Made by a program: the position numbers and the translations under genes. 10,531 nucleotides of DNA, from positions 1 to 10,531 of the forward strand of contig JAQBPF010000198.1 in NCBI GenBank assembly GCA_028287665.1, in the 5' to 3' direction. Shown piece by piece: positions 6,396 through 10,531 of this stretch. The notes below the pieces were generated by a model. It was not told the origin of the DNA, made no database searches, and was given only the letters and a program-made list of their open reading frames with translations. Source of the stretch: Deinococcus sp. GTDB lineage: Bacteria > Deinococcota > Deinococci > Deinococcales > Deinococcaceae. Numbering within the stretch: position 1 is the first letter of the stretch; the number at the start of each line of letters is the position of its first letter.

Positions 6396-7453
6396 TGTGT
6401 CCCCTCTGCCCCGGTTCCCTCTGGGCCAGCCAGCTGCAATTGATAACGCAGATGTCTGGGCCCGCGCACAAAGCCCAGCGCCTGATTCATGCCCAACATG
6501 GCCACGTTCGGCGGATCGTTGAAGGTGCGAATTTCGCCGCCGCCCCGGGCATTCAGCCCCTGCATCGCGCTCACTTTCAGCGCCTTGGCTACCCCTTTTC
6601 CCCGGTCTTCGCGCCGCACCCCGGTCATGCCGATCACGTAAAAGTTTCCGGGAGACTGCATCAGCGTGGAATAGCCGATGTAGTTTCCGGTCAGCGGATC
6701 GCTGAGATCAGGGCGCACGGCCACAAAAGACAGATCGGCGCTGAAGAGGGGGTCTTCCAACTCCTGTTTGACCCAGGCGTCAAAGGGCCGTTTGGTCAGC
6801 ACGGTGCCCAGCGGCACATCCTGAAACAGCAGCCAGTCCAGTTCCCACAGCTTGCGGTTGCGGTCGGGGTCAGCCGCCAGCGACGCCACCGAATGCAGCT
6901 CTATGCCGTGCGCGGCCACCGACTCCATCAGCGGGCCAAAGGCCGACAGATCGACAGCAGCGGTTTGAATCCGGCTCTCGAACCGCTCCCAGCTCACCTT
7001 CCAGCCGTGAGCCTCCAGAAAGGCGCGGCCTGCGTCGTGGTGGGCTTCATCCGACAGCATGGTCTGAATTTCCCGCGCCCCACGTGCCTGCACACGGCCC
7101 AGTAACTCGCGGTAGATCGCCCCACCTATGCCCTGACCACGCGCCTGCGGGTGCACCTTCACGTCTCCCCGGTAGCGCCATTCTTCAAAGGCAAAATCGT
7201 CGTGCCCGATGCGGCCCACGCCCACCACACGTCCGTCCTGTTCGGCCACCACATCGGTCCTGAACAGGCTCGGATCTTCGGCCTCATCCCACGTTTGCAG
7301 CAGCTCGGGGGTCACGGGCCAGTCTGGAGTCGTGGCGGTCAGCACCCACGCTGCGTCCTGATAATCGTCCGGTTTGCGGAACTCGCGCAGGCGGAAAAAA
7401 GGCGGGGTCGCGGAGGCAGAACCATCAGTCGGAGAAACGGTGGAATCGCTCAT
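6392..7453 (-). CDS. Tandem-domain GNAT N-acetyltransferase (first of three paralogues)
   Basis: A 353-residue protein and the promoter-proximal gene of the minus-strand block. The first 18 residues are Ser/Thr/Pro-rich. N-terminal GNAT domain (about 20-165): VKVHPQARGQGIGGAIY (R105-G110). C-terminal GNAT domain (about 184-342): TGVRREDRGKGVAKALK (R284-A289), then IRTFNDPPNVAMLGMNQALGF. DVP is at residues 212-214. Both pyrophosphate loops match RxxGxG/A. I chose ATG 7453 over the in-frame codon at 7549 because the upstream 32 residues (rich in Pro and His) look untranslated and a possible -10 box lies 6 nt before 7453. The gene is divergent from the PIG-L deacetylase with 176 bp between them. 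GNAT is certain; substrate is unknown. Confidence 0.87.
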   Translation of the reverse strand: MSDSTVSPTDGSASATPPFFRLREFRKPDDYQDAAWVLTATTPDWPVTPELLQTWDEAEDPSLFRTDVVAEQDGRVVGVGRIGHDDFAFEEWRYRGDVKVHPQARGQGIGGAIYRELLGRVQARGAREIQTMLSDEAHHDAGRAFLEAHGWKVSWERFESRIQTAAVDLSAFGPLMESVAAHGIELHSVASLAADPDRNRKLWELDWLLFQDVPLGTVLTKRPFDAWVKQELEDPLFSADLSFVAVRPDLSDPLTGNYIGYSTLMQSPGNFYVIGMTGVRREDRGKGVAKALKVSAMQGLNARGGGEIRTFNDPPNVAMLGMNQALGFVRGPRHLRYQLQLAGPEGTGAEGTQ

Positions 7454-7459
7454 GCCTCT

Positions 7460-7465
7460 ATGCTG
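7460..7465 (-). promoter_or_regulatory. Possible -10 box before the acetyltransferase block
   Basis: On the minus strand CAGCAT ends 6 nt before the ATG at 7453, the same spacing as the better boxes in this window, and differs by one base from the TAGCAT before the M20 peptidase. The intervening AGAGGC could equally act as a weak Shine-Dalgarno sequence. No clear -35 box was seen. Confidence 0.35.
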
Positions 7466-7616
7466 AAGGATGAAGGGGGGCGGGCGCATCGGCCAAGAAA
7501 CGTAGGGGCGCGGTGTGCCGGGGTGGGCGGCAGGAGGAAAGACAGTCAAGACCGTGCACCCGCCTCAGCCGTTCATCTTGACCCAGCGCCCACGTCCCAC
7601 CTCCACCAAATCGCCC

Positions 7617-7622
7617 TATCCT
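7617..7622 (+). promoter_or_regulatory. -10 box (TATCCT) of a leaderless promoter for the PIG-L gene
   Basis: TATCCT fits TAnnnT and ends 7 nt before the ATG at 7630, so the transcript would start at the ATG or within a base of it. No Shine-Dalgarno sequence precedes the gene. A TTGACC at 7578-7583 is 33 bp away, too far to serve as its -35 box. Confidence 0.55.
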
Positions 7623-7629
7623 GACCTCC

Positions 7630-8317
<688 letters not shown>

Positions 8318-8319
<2 letters not shown>

Positions 8320-8370
8320 AAACAGGGTGTGTGGATCGTGGCCTATCGAAATAGCCAAGCCACGATCCAC
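8318..8370 (-). terminator. Long hairpin between convergent genes, intrinsic terminator on the minus strand
   Basis: GTGGATCGTGGC (8331-8342) and GCCACGATCCAC (8359-8370) form a perfect 12-bp stem. Inside it CTAT-CGAA-ATAG (8343-8354) can form a small second stem. On the minus strand the hairpin is followed 8 nt later by TTTTT (8322-8318), giving a terminator for the 100-residue protein gene that ends at 8380. On the plus strand no T run follows, so stopping transcripts from the PIG-L gene would need another mechanism, or the hairpin protects the 3' end. Confidence 0.65.
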
Positions 8371-8379
8371 GGTCCGCCC

Positions 8380-8682
8380 TCAGTCTTCCCACTCCGACAC
8401 GGGCACAAACTCAATGCCTTCCCCGGTGGTGGCCGTCACGTTGTAGCGCTTGTCAAAGGTCACGAGCAGTTCGCCCCGGTCAAAGTACTTGGGCGACACG
8501 ACGGCCTTGCGGAACAGGTAATTGCCGTCATCGTCCAGGCCGATGTGGGCACTTTTGGTAAAGCGGAATTCCACGATTTCGCCGTGCAACTTGGTTCGCA
8601 CGCGCACGCGGTAGGTGTGAATATCGTCCTGCTTGACGTTGGGGTTCTTGCCGCCTGATTTTTTGCCGAACAGTCCGAACAT
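8380..8682 (-). CDS. Conserved-looking 100-residue hypothetical protein
   Basis: A small soluble protein that I do not recognise. The first 18 residues are basic and glycine-rich (MFGLFGKKSGGKNPNVK), the remainder alternates charged and hydrophobic residues in a way that suggests a beta-rich domain (TYRVRVRTKLHGEIVEFRF, ELLVTFDKRYNV), and the end is acidic (EFVPVSEWED). There is no membrane helix and no cysteine. The ATG at 8682 was chosen over the in-frame codon at 8730 because AGGAG lies 8 nt upstream and the extra residues look untranslated. It starts 88 bp after the M20 peptidase stop on the same strand, through a leader made almost only of pyrimidines, so cotranscription is likely. A hairpin terminator follows the stop. 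Confidence 0.75.
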   Translation of the reverse strand: MFGLFGKKSGGKNPNVKQDDIHTYRVRVRTKLHGEIVEFRFTKSAHIGLDDDGNYLFRKAVVSPKYFDRGELLVTFDKRYNVTATTGEGIEFVPVSEWED

Positions 8683-8770
8683 GGGAGGTCTCCTGAGGAA
8701 AGGGGTCGAAAGGAAAAGGGGGAAGGGCACAGAAGGTTCCGCGCCTGCGGGGATGAAGAGGCCGCGGCCC

Positions 8771-9880
8771 CTACACTTCCCGCAGCAACTCTGTCAGCAG
8801 CGCCACATGCAGGGGCCAGCGGTCCAGGCGCACATGCTCGTGGGCGGCATGTGCGCCGTCGCCGGGTGCGCCCAGACCGTCGAGGGTGGGGGCCAGCGGG
8901 GCCGTGAAATTGCCGTCGCTGCCGCCGCCCACCACTTCCTCTGTCAGAGAAAACCCGAGGCGGTGTGCTAGCGCCTGGGCCTGGGCATACAGCGCCATCG
9001 TCTGCGGCCCGCGCTCGAAGGGAGGACGGTTCAGGCCGCCGCCCAGGTCCAGGCGGACGCGGGGATCACTGGAGGTCAGGGCGTGCATGCCAGCCGTCAC
9101 GCGCTCGCCTTCGGCCAGGGTGCTGGCCCGCACATCTATGGTCAGGGTGCAGGTGGCCGGAATCACGTTCACAGCGCTGCCGCCCCGGATCAGCCCCACG
9201 CTGACCGTCGTGCCCACATCGGGGCGGGCCAGGGCGTGAATGACCGGAATCAGGCGGGCCGCCTCGGCTATGGCACTGGCCCCCTCCTCCGGCTTGTTGC
9301 CCGCATGGCTGGCCACGCCGTGCAGCGTGAGCACAAAGGAGCCGACGCCTTTGCGGCCCGTTTTCAGGGCGTGCGTATCGGCCACCGGGGGTTCCACGAC
9401 CAACACGGCGCGGGCTTCGCGGGCAGCGGCCTCGATATGAATGCGGCTGCTGTAAGACCCGATTTCTTCATCAGGCGTGAGCAGCAGACGGATGCCGCCC
9501 GCAGGCCAACCGCCCGATGCATGCAGGGCCCGCAGAGCATGGATGGCCGACACGATTCCGGCTTTCATGTCGTAGGTACCGGGGCCGTACACCCGGTCGC
9601 CCTCGACCCGGAACGGCATCTCTTCCAGCGTGCCGTGCGCCCAGACCGTATCGGCATGGGTCAGAATCAGGGCGGGCCGCCGCTGCTCTCCAAACTCAAA
9701 GGAGCGGGTTCCGCCTGCCAGAAGTTGCACCTCGGCACCAAGGGCGCGGGCCCAGCCTTCCACAACGTCCATCACACGGCTGATGGCCTCGGCATGACCA
9801 GACGGAGACTCTATTTCGACCAGTTGATACAGGTCGGGGAGCAACTGGGCCACATCAGGCAGGGGGGCGGAAGAGGTCAT
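8771..9880 (-). CDS. M20 family metallopeptidase (glutamate carboxypeptidase-like)
   Basis: A 369-residue two-zinc exopeptidase/amidohydrolase of the M20 family, of the carboxypeptidase G2/ArgE/DapE type. Metal ligands and catalytic residues are all visible: LTHADTVW (H75 ligand, D77), GPGTYDMKAG (D104, bridging), LTPDEEIGS (E138 catalytic base, E139 ligand), VVEPP (E163) and AHEHV (H347). The inserted dimerisation domain runs from about 177 to 290 and begins with GRKGVGSFVLTLHGVASHAG, whose H192 is the usual substrate-binding histidine. GGGSDGNF near 318-325 is also typical. The pattern fits hydrolysis of C-terminal or N-acylated amino acids, but the substrate cannot be fixed. There is no signal peptide, so it is cytoplasmic. 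The ATG at 9880 has TAGCAT 6 nt upstream; an earlier ATG at 9888 meets a stop after three codons. Confidence 0.92.
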   Translation of the reverse strand: MTSSAPLPDVAQLLPDLYQLVEIESPSGHAEAISRVMDVVEGWARALGAEVQLLAGGTRSFEFGEQRRPALILTHADTVWAHGTLEEMPFRVEGDRVYGPGTYDMKAGIVSAIHALRALHASGGWPAGGIRLLLTPDEEIGSYSSRIHIEAAAREARAVLVVEPPVADTHALKTGRKGVGSFVLTLHGVASHAGNKPEEGASAIAEAARLIPVIHALARPDVGTTVSVGLIRGGSAVNVIPATCTLTIDVRASTLAEGERVTAGMHALTSSDPRVRLDLGGGLNRPPFERGPQTMALYAQAQALAHRLGFSLTEEVVGGGSDGNFTAPLAPTLDGLGAPGDGAHAAHEHVRLDRWPLHVALLTELLREV

Positions 9881-9886
9881 GCGGTC

Positions 9887-9892
9887 ATGCTA
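9887..9892 (-). promoter_or_regulatory. -10 box (TAGCAT) of a leaderless promoter for the M20 peptidase
   Basis: On the minus strand TAGCAT fits TAnnnT and is followed by GACCGC and then the ATG at 9880, a 6-nt gap that puts the transcript start at the start codon. The box lies just after the terminator of the upstream 63-residue gene, which explains why the peptidase needs its own promoter. Confidence 0.55.
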
Positions 9893-9905
9893 GCGCCACC
9901 GGGCC

Positions 9906-9945
9906 AAAAACACGCCGCCCACCGAAACGACGGCGAGGCGGCGTG
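9906..9945 (-). terminator. Intrinsic terminator after the 63-residue protein gene
   Basis: On the minus strand CACGCCGCC (9945-9937) pairs perfectly with GGCGGCGTG (9919-9911). Inside, CGCCG pairs with CGGTG (one G-U) around TCGTTT. Five T (9910-9906) follow directly. This is the strongest terminator in the window. It separates the small gene from the M20 peptidase. Confidence 0.88.
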
Positions 9946-9957
9946 CAAGCCGAAGTC

Positions 9958-10149
9958 TCAGGTCAGGAGCATGACCTGCTGAGGATTGGCGCGCACGACG
10001 GCGCGGCCCCGCATATACAGGTCGTTGAGGGCCTGTGAGCCGAAAATTCGGGCCAGGCGCGTGCTGGTCAGTTCGATGGTGCGCCCGCCGATCTTCAGAC
10101 GAACGATGTCTATGGTTCCGGGAACCCAGGTGCAGGAGAGTTCTTGCAT
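9958..10149 (-). CDS. Small hypothetical protein, 63 residues
   Basis: A short protein beginning MQELSCTWVPGTIDIVRLKI and ending NPQQVMLLT, with no family I recognise. It reads as a compact strand-rich start followed by an amphipathic helix-like middle (STRLARIFGSQALNDLYMRG); one cysteine; no membrane helix. Evidence that it is a real gene is contextual and good: ATG at 10149 has GGAGG six nt upstream, the stop is followed 12 nt later by a strong intrinsic terminator, and its end does not overlap a neighbour. Longer in-frame starts reaching 10326 add a Pro/Cys-rich stretch without any ribosome-binding signal and were rejected. No clear promoter was seen upstream. Confidence 0.7.
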   Translation of the reverse strand: MQELSCTWVPGTIDIVRLKIGGRTIELTSTRLARIFGSQALNDLYMRGRAVVRANPQQVMLLT

Positions 10150-10531
10150 AGTCAACCTCCAAGGTGGCGTGATAGGCCAAGAATGAGACGGTGGGGGTTG
10201 GGACGGGATAGGGAAGCACGACGCGCCGCACAGAGGGGGCGCACCGAGGGCAATGGTCCTGCCGGGCCTGCATCCAAAACACACTGGCGAAACACACGGT
10301 GCAGGCAGAGAAAACCGGTAAGACAAGAATAAGATTTTGAATTGCGAGAAAGGAAAGAACTAATCGGTTCAGTCTTGAGGGAGCCATCATAAACGGCTGG
10401 GCCGCCCCCTTCATCCTTCATTGGTACGCGTTGTGGACGAATACGAACCTGAGACGAAGCTGACGGAAGATGTGAAAGCTCATCAGAAAGCGCAGGTGTT
10501 CTAGGCAAATTGCGTCAAATGATTCAGAGTT
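10150..10531. other. Region without a supportable gene
   Basis: This stretch precedes the 63-residue gene and must contain its promoter, which I could not place. The part from about 10310 to 10395 is clearly AT-richer than the rest of the window. CCCCCTTCATCCTTCA at 10405-10420 (plus strand) is an exact copy of a sequence in the leader of the acetyltransferase block. Directly after it, a 27-codon plus-strand frame opens at TTG 10421 and ends at TAG 10502-10504; its residues (VVDEYEPETKLTEDVKAH) look protein-like, but no ribosome-binding site is visible. The last 27 bases show nothing I can name. Confidence 0.4.

Noticed and set aside
5397..7105. Long plus-strand frames opposite the first and second GNAT genes
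   Set aside because: Antisense shadows without recognisable domains, rich in Arg, Gly, Pro and His.
8683..8757. Purine-rich tract as a possible triplex or origin-like element
   Set aside because: Biased composition only; there is no mirror symmetry, repeated box or DnaA-type motif. It is described as the leader of the 100-residue gene.
9083..9982. Plus-strand frame of 299 codons opposite the M20 peptidase
   Set aside because: Antisense shadow; all M20 catalytic motifs are on the minus strand.
9890..10414. Minus-strand frame of 174 codons with a hydrophobic stretch and two CxxC pairs near its start
   Set aside because: The zinc-like pairs and membrane-like stretch are suggestive, but there is no good ribosome-binding site, and the second half runs out of frame through the well-supported 63-residue gene and its terminator.

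Overview
The window looks like chromosomal DNA of a Deinococcus-type bacterium. It is GC-rich, several genes have a TAnnnT -10 box placed 6-7 nt before the start codon (a leaderless-transcript arrangement common in that group), and the gene content fits: RimO, a type IV prepilin peptidase, a VUT transporter, tandem double-GNAT acetyltransferases, a PIG-L deacetylase and an M20 peptidase. The genus is inferred from these features and was not tested by a search. There is no rRNA, tRNA, CRISPR array, phage gene or intact insertion sequence.

Layout. Plus strand, left part: the last 75 codons of rimO with its intrinsic terminator (288-322), a DUF3592 membrane protein (354-812), a 118-bp MITE-like repeat with terminal inverted repeats (809-926), and a prepilin peptidase (1004-2197). 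Minus strand, middle: a VUT-family transporter (2305-2859), then a block read right to left. That block holds three paralogous double-GNAT acetyltransferases (7453 down to 4345) joined by two 4-bp ATGA overlaps, a protein with ureohydrolase-like DxD and IDSHHD motifs 3 bp further on (4341-3598), and after a short gap a Nudix-like protein that lacks the catalytic glutamates (3508-3023). Divergent from this block is a PIG-L/BshB-like deacetylase on the plus strand (7630-8319). It converges on a minus-strand pair: an M20 metallopeptidase (9880-8771) followed by a 100-residue protein (8682-8380). A 63-residue protein (10149-9958) with its own strong terminator lies upstream. The last 380 bp hold no gene I can support.

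How the genes relate. The GNAT block and the divergent PIG-L gene form the most coherent unit. In actinobacteria a PIG-L deacetylase (MshB) and a tandem-GNAT acetyltransferase (MshD) act in the mycothiol pathway. Deinococci are known to use bacillithiol, which also needs a PIG-L deacetylase. A small-thiol or amino-sugar modification role is therefore a reasonable hypothesis but unproven. The most unusual single protein is the prepilin peptidase. Its two catalytic aspartates are about 200 residues apart, and the intervening segment looks like a diverged duplication of the catalytic half, with each copy keeping only one aspartate.
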